From positions 3,227,195 through 3,291,194 of the forward strand of contig NC_011138.3 of assembly GCF_000020585.3 (NCBI RefSeq): DNA of 64,000 nt, read 5' to 3'. The stretch comes from Alteromonas mediterranea DE (GTDB lineage Bacteria > Pseudomonadota > Gammaproteobacteria > Enterobacterales > Alteromonadaceae). Every line of letters starts with the position of its first letter. Position 1 is the stretch's first letter. The notes under the pieces were generated by a model. It did no database searches, had not been told where the DNA came from, and saw nothing but the letters and a program-made list of their open reading frames with translations. Position numbers and translations under genes: made by a program. This document shows positions 44,311 to 52,662 of the stretch, piece by piece.

Positions 44311-46387
44311 TGGCTTTCTCTCTATCTTGGGTAAGTTTAAGGGCAGAGTCCGCTAACCGTGCATTGTTCTGCATTTTGGTTTTTTGTAGCGACGCTTGTT
44401 GAGATAGCGCAGACATTTGTAGCCTTACGTTAAGTTCTTGCTCACGTTGGTCGCGTTGTGCTTTAAGGTCGCGGATTTGCTTCAAGAACTGTCCGCGTTG
44501 TAGATCTTGTGCTTTCGCTGTATTAAGTAGTGTAACTGACTGCAGCTCGCGGATTTCAGCGTCGAGTTTCTCTAGTTCTAGCTGTGCGTTCTGGATAGCC
44601 ATCTGGTTTTGCATCTGTGCCAGTTGCTGCTGTTCAGGTGTCATTTCACCTAGGCCAGACATGTCTTTGAGCATACGTGCGATTTCTTGCTTACGTGCAA
44701 GATGTGATGATTCAACGATAAAGTGGTCTGGGATTTGAACGCCTACCTGGCGTAAAGACAGCGCCTCGGCAAACTGCATTTCATCAAACGAATCTCGTGC
44801 CGGTGCGCTTGCAACTACAACGTCATATTCACCAACTGTTACGTCGTTAACAACGCGGCCGGCTGCCTGCTGGTTAATCACCATCTGTTCGCGAGGCTGT
44901 TCCGGTTCCATGTAATCAGTAATAAAGAACACGCGTTCTTGGGTGTAGAAGTCCTGGATAAGTTCTAGGATTTTTTCTGCAAGCAGCTTGCGTGAGAATT
45001 CTAAATTACTAAACGGTACCTGTAGTTGGATCTGACCGCGTGCGGTTTTTTCCTGTAACGCTATGCCAGAAACCTCGGCGTTTTCCGAGCCTAATATGGC
45101 GTCGTTCATACCCGAGATTTCTTTGATGTCCATTGCGCCTTTGGTGCTGATTCTGTCTACGCCCGTTGGCACTGGGTTAGGTTTAATTTTTTCAGGGGCA
45201 CCGATTTGTGGGTTGTACGTAATTACCGAGCCCGTCTTCGCGCCTTCTTCGGCGAGTTCTTCCGGTGACATATTCGTAAGCGAGCCTTCAGGGACTAACC
45301 ATCCCGAGTTCGCCGTAGTATTGATAATATGTAGTTCTTGGCTGCGCGTTTTATTAAGGAACTCTTGCGGCGAAATAATGTTGCGCACCAACCCAATAGG
45401 CTTACCGCGACGATATATAGGAAAATAAGGTACAACAGTAAATGTACGATACGGTGACCAGTCATCATGCAGTACCACGGAATCAGCAGTTATTGTCCAG
45501 CGGACCGAACGTTTTTTACGTTTAATGATTTCCAGGCCAAATGTCTGCCTTACGTTTTCAATATGTTCTGGTGTCCACTGTTCGGGGATCTTACGTGTCT
45601 CACCGCTTCTGGGTTCGATGAACTCTTGAATGATACGGGTTTTGTAATATTGACGCTCAACCACCCTGACATTGCGAACAGTAGCACCGTCAGCGATACT
45701 ATTAGTGTCTGCCGCTGTTTCTTCGTCAGATCCGAACGTATGCTTAGATAACTCAATAGAGTCGCGGCCATAATGCGCACCCGCTGCGCGATTGATAACC
45801 TCAGTACGTTTATCTTCACCATATTGCTCGCCTATTTGTTGTGGCGACATCCATCGGGTTATAAAAACCTCGGACCATTTTTTAGGGTCATAGGACGTGG
45901 CATCTGGGTCGGGGATAACCGCGATAGGGTTTTCCGTATCGATAGCTATCTCACCTTCGATAACCTCGTCGTGGTTCAGACGTACGTCGTAATAACCCCT
46001 ATCCATAATTAGTCCGTCAGCATAGACCATAGGTTCTATGTGCTTTGCGAAATAATTTTCTTCTAGGATGTGGTCAACTAGTTTAGTCAGCACCGTTGAC
46101 ACTGCTTGTGATGCTGCGCCGCGTTTGGCTTTAAACTGGATGTCTGCACGACGGTTAGCTTGCTCACCTAACGCCGCGTTGACTGTCGGTAGTATGTTAT
46201 TAATGGTTAAAGCAGGTCGTCCTTCGTTTTCTAACGCTTGACGATCCGCTTCATCCCATTGGTCGCCGATATAGAATTTCTCGAACTTTTGGGCTTCATC
46301 AACGTATTTTCTGTGCCCGCGATCACGGGCCCGAACGTATCGGTCCCAGTTCTCTTGTGCAACTTCGAGCTTCTTAATATCGGCCAT
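44285..46387 (-). CDS. Portal protein, P22 type
   Basis: 700 residues forming the dodecameric vertex through which DNA enters. The conserved start (KFYIGDQWDEADRQALENEG, then RPALTINNILPTVNAALGEQ) is that of P22-like portals, and the C-terminal 130 residues are Gln-rich barrel helices (RGQFLKQIRDLKAQRDQREQ). It opens its unit 13 bases below a perfect operator. Confidence 0.88.
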   Translation of the reverse strand: MADIKKLEVAQENWDRYVRARDRGHRKYVDEAQKFEKFYIGDQWDEADRQALENEGRPALTINNILPTVNAALGEQANRRADIQFKAKRGAASQAVSTVLTKLVDHILEENYFAKHIEPMVYADGLIMDRGYYDVRLNHDEVIEGEIAIDTENPIAVIPDPDATSYDPKKWSEVFITRWMSPQQIGEQYGEDKRTEVINRAAGAHYGRDSIELSKHTFGSDEETAADTNSIADGATVRNVRVVERQYYKTRIIQEFIEPRSGETRKIPEQWTPEHIENVRQTFGLEIIKRKKRSVRWTITADSVVLHDDWSPYRTFTVVPYFPIYRRGKPIGLVRNIISPQEFLNKTRSQELHIINTTANSGWLVPEGSLTNMSPEELAEEGAKTGSVITYNPQIGAPEKIKPNPVPTGVDRISTKGAMDIKEISGMNDAILGSENAEVSGIALQEKTARGQIQLQVPFSNLEFSRKLLAEKILELIQDFYTQERVFFITDYMEPEQPREQMVINQQAAGRVVNDVTVGEYDVVVASAPARDSFDEMQFAEALSLRQVGVQIPDHFIVESSHLARKQEIARMLKDMSGLGEMTPEQQQLAQMQNQMAIQNAQLELEKLDAEIRELQSVTLLNTAKAQDLQRGQFLKQIRDLKAQRDQREQELNVRLQMSALSQQASLQKTKMQNNARLADSALKLTQDREKANGPKEQSA

Positions 46388-46400
46388 AATACTTTCTAGT

Positions 46401-46417
46401 TATAATCAATGATTATA
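46401..46417. promoter_or_regulatory. Phage operator, perfect (TATAATCA-A-TGATTATA)
   Basis: Perfect palindrome in the 32-base gap between the DUF3310 gene end and the portal start. The minus-strand side is preceded by GTAAAA as at 25969 and 30064, forming an extended 23-base late-unit motif. Confidence 0.8.
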
Positions 46418-46419
46418 TT

Positions 46420-46713
46420 TTACTTGACAACTTGATCATCGACAAGCGGAGTTTCAAACAGCTTGTTTCTGTACCACTCGGATTTGTCGATGTCCTGCTG
46501 TAGTTTGTCTTTGTTACCGGCGCGGAGCCTGTATTTGAGTGCGTTACCTTTGCAGTAACCGGCAAACTCTTCAGGAGTTAAGGCCGCGCGAATAACGTCA
46601 ATGGCCTGCTGGTCTGGAAACAAATCGTAATGCTTTGGATTATTAACCGGGTCGTGCACGGGTTTAGTATGGTCATTCACCATCTCTTGTAGGAGATCAT
46701 CATAATGGCTCAT
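46420..46713 (-). CDS. DUF3310 protein
   Basis: 97 residues of the phage DUF3310 (SaV-like) family, recognisable by VNNPKHYD, DVIRAALTPEEFAGYCKGNA and LKYRLRAGNKD...SEWYRNKL. Function unknown; often near DNA metabolism or packaging genes. I start at ATG 46713, overlapping the preceding stop as ATGA; the upstream frame from 46755 would overlap it by 46 bases. Confidence 0.8.
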   Translation of the reverse strand: MSHYDDLLQEMVNDHTKPVHDPVNNPKHYDLFPDQQAIDVIRAALTPEEFAGYCKGNALKYRLRAGNKDKLQQDIDKSEWYRNKLFETPLVDDQVVK

Positions 46714-46898
46714 GCTTTTAACCTCACTCGTAGGTTCTGGAGCATGTCGATGCAACGTTCTGGCGTTGCACTAAGCAACTGTTCGAAGTCTGCCTTCTCC
46801 ATAATAACCGCGGCGAATGATACGCCAGCGCCAAGTGTTGTAGATGGTTTAATCGAAGTGTTTTCGTACTGCTTATTGTTCGGGTCGAGTAATATCAT
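46710..46898 (-). CDS. Small protein after the terminase
   Basis: 62 residues; not recognised. Mixed beta then helix (MEKADFEQLLSATPERCIDM). Bounded by ATGA overlaps with the terminase gene before it and the DUF3310 gene after it, which supports translation. Confidence 0.65.
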   Translation of the reverse strand: MILLDPNNKQYENTSIKPSTTLGAGVSFAAVIMEKADFEQLLSATPERCIDMLQNLRVRLKA

Positions 46899-49642
46899 GC
46901 GCGCATGTAGCTCCGTCGTTTGGTTGAGTTAGTAACGTACTTGTTGAGTCTGTCTTTCCATGATTTCTTTTTCTTAGGTTTTGGGTCGTGGGTCACGATG
47001 AACTGATCTAGCATCTGGAACGCCCACGAAAAAGCATCGACCTGGTCGTCGTGTGTCCCAGCTGGGAATCGCAGCATCTCGTTGCGGATCTCGTTTGTAA
47101 ATTCTGCGTTCTTAGGAAGTAGCACCATGCCCTGTTGCATACGACCTTGTAATGGACGGGCACGAGCGGATTTATCGCGGCGTCCTGTTTTCAGTTCTTC
47201 ATAAGCAAAGAATGTTTTGCGCTCTCGCATACGTTTGCGGAGCATAGGACCTAGGGCCATTTCAATCTGGCCTTTTTCGAACCCAACAACTTGAGGCAAG
47301 AACGCTGTGTACTCGTCGATGATTTTCTCGATGATTTCTAGCGCGTCCCATTTACCGCGTGCAACGTTAAGCAGATACGCTTTGTCATCGCGGTCGATAC
47401 CGATAGTTACACCTACTGTGTAGTCGTTATGTTCTGCGGTACCAATGGCGAAGTCCCACGCTTGATAAACTTTCAGTCGCTCTCGTGGGGGTTCGACCTC
47501 GTAATACCTGAACCAATCTTTTTGAAAGTAGGCGCCCTCGTCCGGTACAGGGTTCTGCTGGTAAAGGGCCGACCAATCTCTGTCGCCAACGGCGCGTTTG
47601 ATTCGCTCGAGTGCATCCAGCGGATATCGGTCGGGGTGGAGTGCGTCGCCTTTGAGACGGTATTTCTCGTTGCTCACGGCGATCGCGGGATAACGGACAA
47701 TCTCCCATTTGTCACCGCCTTCGTTCTCTTGGTCGATAAGCCAGCCGGCTAGGTCGTCGTCGTGCCAGCGCGTTAAAATAACAAGTACACCGCCGCCTGG
47801 AGCAAGACGCGTATAAAACGTCGAGGTGTACCAGTCTTTGATTTTCTGGCGGTTGGTCGCAGATTCTGCGTCCTCTCGGTTTTTAATCGGGTCGTCTATT
47901 ATTCCGATGTGGGCCCCCCTCCCTGTGATTGCGCCACCGACGCCCGCAGCTACGTATCCGCCGTTAGCATCAGTGTTCCATCGTTCCGCGGATTGAGACT
48001 TTTTGTCTAGTCGGGTCTTGAATATGCGCCCGTAATCTGGGTCGGCTAAGATCCCACGTACTTTGCGCGAGAAGTCCATGGCGAGGTCCGAAGCATACGA
48101 CGACGCGATTACTTCGTGCTTGGGCATTCGTCCTAGGTGCCAGGCCGGAAAGGTTTTCGACGCGAGTTCTGAATTATGTGTCGCTACTAGCTTTTTACCG
48201 ACTAGATATAGACCGTCTGGGGAATCAACCTGGATGCAATGCCCTTTTTCACCGTTCGGTAAATATTCTACTTTTTCTATTGATACTCGTCTTTCAGTAG
48301 GGAATCTTGTGATTCTTTTTCGTGATAGAGCTACGGGAATAACCATTGTAGGGTTAAACCCCACAACGAAATATGGCTTAGTTCCTTGTATACAACTCGT
48401 AGAGAGTTTAGGTTGTATTTCTTCTATGTATGGTTTGAACCCTAGCGTCGTACATAGGTCTAAAACACCGTTGGCTAGCGGTTTGTCCGCTGTGGTGAAA
48501 CGCATTCGGCTGTTCTTATCCGTGTGTCCGTCGGTATCTATAAGGCCAGCTAATAGTTCTAACCTGTCTTTTAATGACGCCCGTAGGAACACTTCTGGGA
48601 TGTGTTTATTGTTTAGTACGTTTAGTTCTTTTAACTCTTTGAACATTCGGCCTGCGACATTCGGCCTAGGACCGCTGAACCTAGTAGTGTATACACCTGT
48701 CTGCTTGTGTACCGTCCATGATGATACTTCGTACCCACAACGCGTTATTTTGTCTATTACTGGCTGATCTTTCTTGTCATGGGTAATACAACCAGAATTC
48801 TTTGTTCCGTCCCCCAACCATGCGCCTAGCACGTAGGGGTGCATAGGCAGGTCAGCACTGTCGAATTCTAGTGCGTTTGTTTTAGGTACTTGGAACTGGA
48901 ACCTGTTTCCTGCTGTTAGGCTTCGAGGCGTACCGCGATTAGTGTTCTCCAGAAACCATTTGGTTTCTACCGTTTTTTCTTGTTTGTCTGCGCGTGAGTA
49001 TACTGTCCACTCATGGTTAGCATGGCATCTGATTTTCTCGCCGTTAGTGAAAGTAACAACGTAGTCATCTACCGCTTCATCAGAAAGCGCTAGTACGTCT
49101 ACTGGTTTACCCGACGGATGAAAAACCTGGTCCCCAGGTACTAGGTCGCCGTGCGTTACCCATCCTCGGTTAGCAGTTAGCACCGGTGTTGAATGGGCAA
49201 TGTTTTTACCGTGACGTGGCGGTAAGAACAACATAAGTCGTGGGGATTTTTTATCGATGACGTCTTGCGAGAATTTTTCGAGTTTCGAACAAATGTCGAT
49301 GTGCACCCAGCCCGGCATGTACTCCGGGTTGAATCGCTGGACAAACGGGAGGAGTCTACGTCGCGACAACTCCCGTTCGGCCTGCTCCTTGCGCGCGGCA
49401 GCTTTTCTGTCGAGAAGTTTAGCTTCTTCTATTTTTCGCTGCTCTTCTTCGTATTTTATTTCATCTGCTTGTTGCTTGAGCATCTCGCGCTGGTCGTCAG
49501 ACATGCGTTTTTTTGCCCCTGCGAGCTCAACACTTTGCAGATGCGATACCTTACATTCGTGGCATACCGAGCCCACGAACAAGGTTATAGGTAATTCGTT
49601 CTGACACTTAGGGCAGAGTTTCTTCGTTATCGTCATCGTCAT
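46895..49642 (-). CDS. terL: Large terminase subunit with intein
   Basis: 915 residues as encoded; 571 after removal of the 344-residue intein (residues 147-490). The N-terminus carries a zinc ribbon (CPKC...CHEC, residues 10-30) and a charged coiled coil. The ATPase has Walker A LPPRHGK-S split by the intein between K146 and S491, Walker B HIGIIDDP, and LTRWHDDDLAG. The C-terminal nuclease shows YQAWDFAIG, VVGFEKGQ and HDDQVDAF. The enzyme cuts and pumps phage DNA into heads. It overlaps the small-terminase gene by 35 bases. Confidence 0.93.
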   Translation of the reverse strand: MTMTITKKLCPKCQNELPITLFVGSVCHECKVSHLQSVELAGAKKRMSDDQREMLKQQADEIKYEEEQRKIEEAKLLDRKAAARKEQAERELSRRRLLPFVQRFNPEYMPGWVHIDICSKLEKFSQDVIDKKSPRLMLFLPPRHGKNIAHSTPVLTANRGWVTHGDLVPGDQVFHPSGKPVDVLALSDEAVDDYVVTFTNGEKIRCHANHEWTVYSRADKQEKTVETKWFLENTNRGTPRSLTAGNRFQFQVPKTNALEFDSADLPMHPYVLGAWLGDGTKNSGCITHDKKDQPVIDKITRCGYEVSSWTVHKQTGVYTTRFSGPRPNVAGRMFKELKELNVLNNKHIPEVFLRASLKDRLELLAGLIDTDGHTDKNSRMRFTTADKPLANGVLDLCTTLGFKPYIEEIQPKLSTSCIQGTKPYFVVGFNPTMVIPVALSRKRITRFPTERRVSIEKVEYLPNGEKGHCIQVDSPDGLYLVGKKLVATHNSELASKTFPAWHLGRMPKHEVIASSYASDLAMDFSRKVRGILADPDYGRIFKTRLDKKSQSAERWNTDANGGYVAAGVGGAITGRGAHIGIIDDPIKNREDAESATNRQKIKDWYTSTFYTRLAPGGGVLVILTRWHDDDLAGWLIDQENEGGDKWEIVRYPAIAVSNEKYRLKGDALHPDRYPLDALERIKRAVGDRDWSALYQQNPVPDEGAYFQKDWFRYYEVEPPRERLKVYQAWDFAIGTAEHNDYTVGVTIGIDRDDKAYLLNVARGKWDALEIIEKIIDEYTAFLPQVVGFEKGQIEMALGPMLRKRMRERKTFFAYEELKTGRRDKSARARPLQGRMQQGMVLLPKNAEFTNEIRNEMLRFPAGTHDDQVDAFSWAFQMLDQFIVTHDPKPKKKKSWKDRLNKYVTNSTKRRSYMRA
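48173..49204 (-). mobile_element. Class 3-type intein with LAGLIDADG endonuclease in terL
   Basis: 344-residue protein intron inserted in the terminase Walker A lysine-serine junction. Position 1 is Asn (N-I-A-H-S-T-P-V aligns with the usual C-x-x-G-D-T), so there is no nucleophile there. The WCT set of class 3 inteins is present: W66 (NHEWTV), C323 (GHCIQV) and T342 (ATHN), with terminal H343-N344 and Ser as the +1 residue. A homing-endonuclease domain has LAGLIDADG motifs at about 124-133 (YVLGAWLGDG) and 218-226 (LAGLIDTDG). Confidence 0.88.
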
Positions 49643-50093
49643 AAGTAATGGCGTAGCTGGATGGGTCTAAGTCAATATCCATGCCTGCCATTTCTTGGAG
49701 CTGACGATCGTCAAGTTCTCTAAGCTGGTCTGAGCGAGTAATCTCGATTTCTTTCTTTTCGGGGGCTGCAAGTCCGTGGAGTTTTATCAACTCTTGCACG
49801 GCCTTGATCTCTTCCGTGGAGTCCTTGGATTTCCGATGGGACTCTAGGAGCAACATTGTTGCTTGGTCTTTTGTGAATTTTATCCCTTCAGGTGCGGCAT
49901 ATAACCTAGGATCAAACATCTCGCGCATTTGCATCAAGCGCGTTTGTATATGGTCCTGGTTATAAAGTTCTATGCCCTGTACCGATGTCATGCCGAGTGA
50001 TTCCGCTGCAGCTTGTGGTGATACACCGCGCAGTACTAGGCTGATGAATGTACGCTCTTGGGCAGAGATCGCAGGTTCTGGGATCTGGGTCAT
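49608..50093 (-). CDS. terS: Small terminase subunit
   Basis: 161 residues. The N-terminal helix-turn-helix (ERTFISLVLRGVSPQAAAES, LGMTSVQGIELY) and helical centre are those of small terminases that recognise the packaging site; the C-terminus is acidic (DPSSYAITYDDDDNEE). I start at ATG 50093 (MTQIPEPAIS), directly below the operator, not at the frame opening 219 bases upstream. Confidence 0.8.
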   Translation of the reverse strand: MTQIPEPAISAQERTFISLVLRGVSPQAAAESLGMTSVQGIELYNQDHIQTRLMQMREMFDPRLYAAPEGIKFTKDQATMLLLESHRKSKDSTEEIKAVQELIKLHGLAAPEKKEIEITRSDQLRELDDRQLQEMAGMDIDLDPSSYAITYDDDDNEETLP

Positions 50094-50101
50094 GCAGAAA
50101 T

Positions 50102-50118
50102 TATAATCAAAGGTTATA
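50102..50118. promoter_or_regulatory. Phage operator (TATAATCA-A-AGGTTATA)
   Basis: Left half consensus, right half with two changes; identical to the site at 58415. It lies 8 bases upstream of terS and heads the late region. Confidence 0.7.
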
Positions 50119-50355
50119 TCCGTGTCTATGGAGAAATTCCACAAAAAAATTTTTAAAAACGCTTTTTCTGTATTCCGTTTTTCGCTTTTTCTTTTCCACA
50201 CCGTTAATTCTGAATAAACGCGACTTTTAGAAAATTGCTCTCCAAGCCTGTGTACTGGGGTACTCCACATCAAAGGAAACGGGACTCCCGACCCCGATTC
50301 CCGTACCCCCACCCCCCGTTATTTGACATCGAGAATTGAACCTAGTCGATTGGGA

Positions 50356-50393
50356 CCCCTATCGTGCTAGGACACCCCTATCGTGCTAGGACA
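50356..50393. repeat. 19-bp tandem repeat, two copies
   Basis: CCCCTATCGTGCTAGGACA at 50356-50374 and 50375-50393, exact. Followed by further CCTAGGAC words at about 50405-50420. Confidence 0.85.
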
Positions 50394-50432
50394 CCCGCCG
50401 CTTGTCCTAGGACCTAGGACGCGGGTTCTCGA

Positions 50433-50471
50433 GACTCGAAGAGCAGACTCGAAGAGCAGACTCGAAGAGCA
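50433..50471. repeat. 13-bp tandem repeat, three copies
   Basis: GACTCGAAGAGCA repeated exactly three times, with degenerate GACTCG words continuing downstream. It lies 86 bases ahead of the first early gene. Confidence 0.88.
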
Positions 50472-50556
50472 CAAAGACTCGACACTCGCGGTGCTCGTGA
50501 GGCGTGAGACTCGTGAGCTAATTCTGGCTCGTTGAATCCAACTAAGGAGAACAGTC

Positions 50557-50769
50557 ATGTTTGGATTACTACTTATCGCCCTTGCCGCCACAGGTGTTGC
50601 CTTTGCTCTTATGTCATTTGCGCAGCGTGACAAGCCCGTGCCACTGGACAGTGCGCAGACCATGTTCAACGACAACGTACTTGAGGGCGAGTACACCGTG
50701 GTGCACGAGTACCCGAAGCGCCCCAAGGTTCACACTCGTGTGTTATCGGAGGACGAAAGATGCGTGTAA
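50557..50769 (+). CDS. Small membrane protein
   Basis: 70 residues: an N-terminal membrane segment (LLLIALAATGVAFALMSF) and a soluble tail. TAAGGAGA ends 7 bases before the ATG, a strong ribosome site. First early-region gene; no 17-bp operator precedes it, unlike the other units. Overlaps the next gene by 10 bases. Confidence 0.75.
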   Translation: MFGLLLIALAATGVAFALMSFAQRDKPVPLDSAQTMFNDNVLEGEYTVVHEYPKRPKVHTRVLSEDERCV

Positions 50770-50963
50770 TCAATGACTTACATGATTTACGCGCGCTTCT
50801 TGATGCCAACGACTTTCAGGTATCGCCGAAGCGTGAGCTTAACCCCGACCTTCAAATCAAGTCCGACATGCTTGATGCGGTGGGCGGATTCGATTCACTC
50901 CCCAGCCGCACTTACGCAGGTTGGGGCAACCCCGAAGCAGAGTGGGCAGATTCTGGACTCTAG
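50760..50963 (+). CDS. Small protein of unknown function
   Basis: 67 residues, acidic and mostly helical with a Gly/Pro-rich end (LPSRTYAGWGNPEAEWADSG). Not recognised. Starts within the end of the membrane-protein gene, which suggests coupled translation. Confidence 0.65.
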   Translation: MRVINDLHDLRALLDANDFQVSPKRELNPDLQIKSDMLDAVGGFDSLPSRTYAGWGNPEAEWADSGL

Positions 50964-51009
50964 CTTCACATCAACTCTTTTTAAATTAAATTAAATAGGA
51001 AATTCTACC

Positions 51010-51753
51010 ATGTTAAATTTTGACCAACTTCAAGAGAACTTCGCCGCTGATGTTAACACTGTATCAGCTAACCTTAACGTACGTGAAGTGAGCACGGCTG
51101 ATTTGCAAGCGGCGCTCATCGGCGAAGCATGTGAGTATATGGCGTCATATTCTCCAGCCGAGGACGCGGGTGCTTCGCAGCTTATCGCTAACAAGCTGGC
51201 GAACGAAGCGCAGGACGCGGATGATTTCGGTGAGTTTATCTCAGCGAAAATCATGGGTATCTTTGAGCGCAAGAAAGCTGCCCTTGCTGCTGATAACGCG
51301 GACGCCGTTGCCAGTGCCGAGACCGCCTCGCAAGGTCTGGCTACTTTCATCAAGCGTGTGCAGTCGAGCGTAGGTCGTAGTTCATACTACCGTCAACGCG
51401 AGGCGGAGCGTTTGGAAACCCCAGCGGCTGATGCCAACGGTCGTGAGTACCAAGGCATGCGTCCTGTACCAGTGCGTACAGATTACGACGGTTTCCAGCG
51501 CTTGTACTTCACACCCGACCAAGTCACCGAGGCGGTTGACGAGTTGTTCCCGCAGCTGGAGAAAGCGTACACATTCGCGCTTAGCATGTGTGATTCGTAC
51601 ATCCAGAAACGCATGGGTGACTTCCCGTTCTCTTCGGTGAAAGTCGGTAATGAGTACCGTGACTTTATGACCCGTGGTGAGTTGTTCCAGCACCTAGGTT
51701 CTGTAACCGCAGCCCGTCAGGGTAGCGTTGACGAAGCACTTGCGATGGTATAG
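51010..51753 (+). CDS. Unknown Ala-rich protein
   Basis: 247 residues, largely helical and Ala-rich in the first half (AALAADNADAVASAETASQG), with more ordered sequence in the second half (DGFQRLYFTPDQVTEAVDEL). I recognise no family. TAGGA lies ahead of the ATG, and a UUCG-capped terminator follows. G+C at third codon positions looks higher than in the downstream microgenes, so it may have a different history. Confidence 0.75.
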   Translation: MLNFDQLQENFAADVNTVSANLNVREVSTADLQAALIGEACEYMASYSPAEDAGASQLIANKLANEAQDADDFGEFISAKIMGIFERKKAALAADNADAVASAETASQGLATFIKRVQSSVGRSSYYRQREAERLETPAADANGREYQGMRPVPVRTDYDGFQRLYFTPDQVTEAVDELFPQLEKAYTFALSMCDSYIQKRMGDFPFSSVKVGNEYRDFMTRGELFQHLGSVTAARQGSVDEALAMV

Positions 51754-51762
51754 CCATCGCCC

Positions 51763-51806
51763 GCCCTGTAATCACTTCGGTGGTTGCAGGGCATTTGTTG
51801 TTGTAT
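51763..51806 (+). terminator. Terminator with UUCG tetraloop
   Basis: 13-bp stem GCCCTGTAATCAC (51763-51775) with GTGGTTGCAGGGC (51780-51792), including G-T pairs, capped by TTCG between C and G, the very stable cUUCGg loop, and followed by ATTTGTTGTTGT. It ends the 51010 transcript. Confidence 0.75.
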
Positions 51807-51820
51807 GACGGATCTAGAAC

Positions 51821-51924
51821 ATTCGCCCGGCGCGCTACGCTTGCTGGGCGAATATCCTAGAACCTAGAACGCCGTTCGCGGAGACAAGTCTCCGCGGCAC
51901 CGCCCGTAGCTTAGGCAAACGGGC
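51821..51924 (+). other. Cluster of further inverted repeats
   Basis: ATTCGCCCGGC with GCTGGGCGAAT (51821-51853), the near-perfect palindrome CGCGGAGACAAGTCTCCGCG (51877-51896), and GCCCGT with ACGGGC (51902-51924). Together with the terminator before it, the region folds into four consecutive structures; it could be a structured phage RNA or protein-binding DNA. Confidence 0.5.
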
Positions 51925-51979
51925 ACTACTCCACCTCTTAAACCTAGTTAAATGAGCACTCAACCAAGGAGCGTGTACC

Positions 51980-52012
51980 ATGTAAATGAGCAACCCTAAC
52001 CCCAACATGTGA
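51980..52012 (+). other. Start-stop minigene with strong ribosome site
   Basis: AAGGAG is followed after 9 bases by ATG TAA (51980-51985) and, at once, by an eight-codon frame MSNPNPNM (51986-52012). Such minimal frames are known in lambda bar RNA, where they sequester tRNA; here it may be chance. Confidence 0.25.
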
Positions 52013-52210
52013 TCGTGACGTATCCCGCATAAGGCTTCGCGCAGGGATGAGTTCGGCTTGGCACACCGTTAACACACTAAGTTTGCCACTCAAACACACC
52101 ACCAGAACGCCTGAGAGCGCCTCACAGATCATTTCTACTAGTTAGCTAACCCATCGTACTGGGTTCTAGTTAGATGGCCCTGAGTCGCTTCTCACGCACG
52201 ATTTGAAAAG

Positions 52211-52441
52211 TGGCCAAATACGTGTCCAATTTCGAAAAAAAAGTTGGCCAGAGGCCTCTAAGCCACGTCCTGTAAGGGCTGTAGAGGAGTTATGTTAGTG
52301 GTTACTATCACCTCTAGGCTGCATTCCTTCGTTTTCACCAATTGGCCATTTTTCGCCCCCTACTATATATGTATTTTAAGGTTTTTACTCTTACTACTTA
52401 TTCAACAACTGAACTATATAAATAATAAGGATAATTGGCCA
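52211..52441. repeat. Dispersed TTGGCCA repeats
   Basis: The palindromic core TGGCCA occurs at 52211, 52245, 52343 and 52436, three of them as TTGGCCA, with a related ACCAATT at about 52480. The surrounding sequence is AT-rich. They may be binding sites of a replication or control protein. Confidence 0.45.
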
Positions 52442-52447
52442 ATATAA
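52292..52447 (+). CDS. Possible small hydrophobic protein
   Basis: 51 codons from ATG 52292 with GAGGAG six bases upstream. The peptide has one hydrophobic stretch (ILRFLLLLLIQQ). The ribosome site could pair with CCTCT 20 bases on. It overlaps the TGGCCA repeats, and I see no relative; it may be a chance frame. Confidence 0.3.
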   Translation: MLVVTITSRLHSFVFTNWPFFAPYYICILRFLLLLLIQQLNYINNKDNWPI

Positions 52448-52662
52448 AGAATAACTACTAACAATCAGTGACTTAACCTGACCAATTTTCAAAAACAAAA
52501 TGGACAACCGTGGTTTTTACCCCCTAAAACGTGGATTTGAAACCCCCAAAAAGGACGATTTTCTCTAATGCATTAATCGTGCCAACACAGTTTCCAGAAA
52601 AAACACCCCAATTTTTTAGGGGTAAAATTAATTTTTACTGTCAAAATTTTTTTGGATTTTGA

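Larger units (their letters stand above)
50119..50556. other. Divergent intergenic region with GC-rich repeats
   Basis: 438 bases between the late (minus) and early (plus) genes. It holds an A/T-rich part, a CCCC-rich part, a TTGACA box at 50323, and the two tandem repeat tracts listed separately. I see no gene; a minus-strand frame crossing it follows the repeats and is not supported. The packaging site or an early promoter could lie here. Confidence 0.5.

Noticed and set aside
48063..48767. 234-codon plus-strand frame opposite the intein
   Set aside because: Antisense of the intein; no start signals and unlikely composition.
49608..50312. Longer small-terminase frame
   Set aside because: The extra N-terminal part runs through the operator and A/T-rich intergenic DNA; the ATG at 50093 gives the typical TerS start.
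50367..50726. 119-codon minus-strand frame over the tandem repeats
   Set aside because: Its sequence is produced by the repeats and by the antisense of the 50557 gene; Ser/Arg-rich and without a ribosome site.
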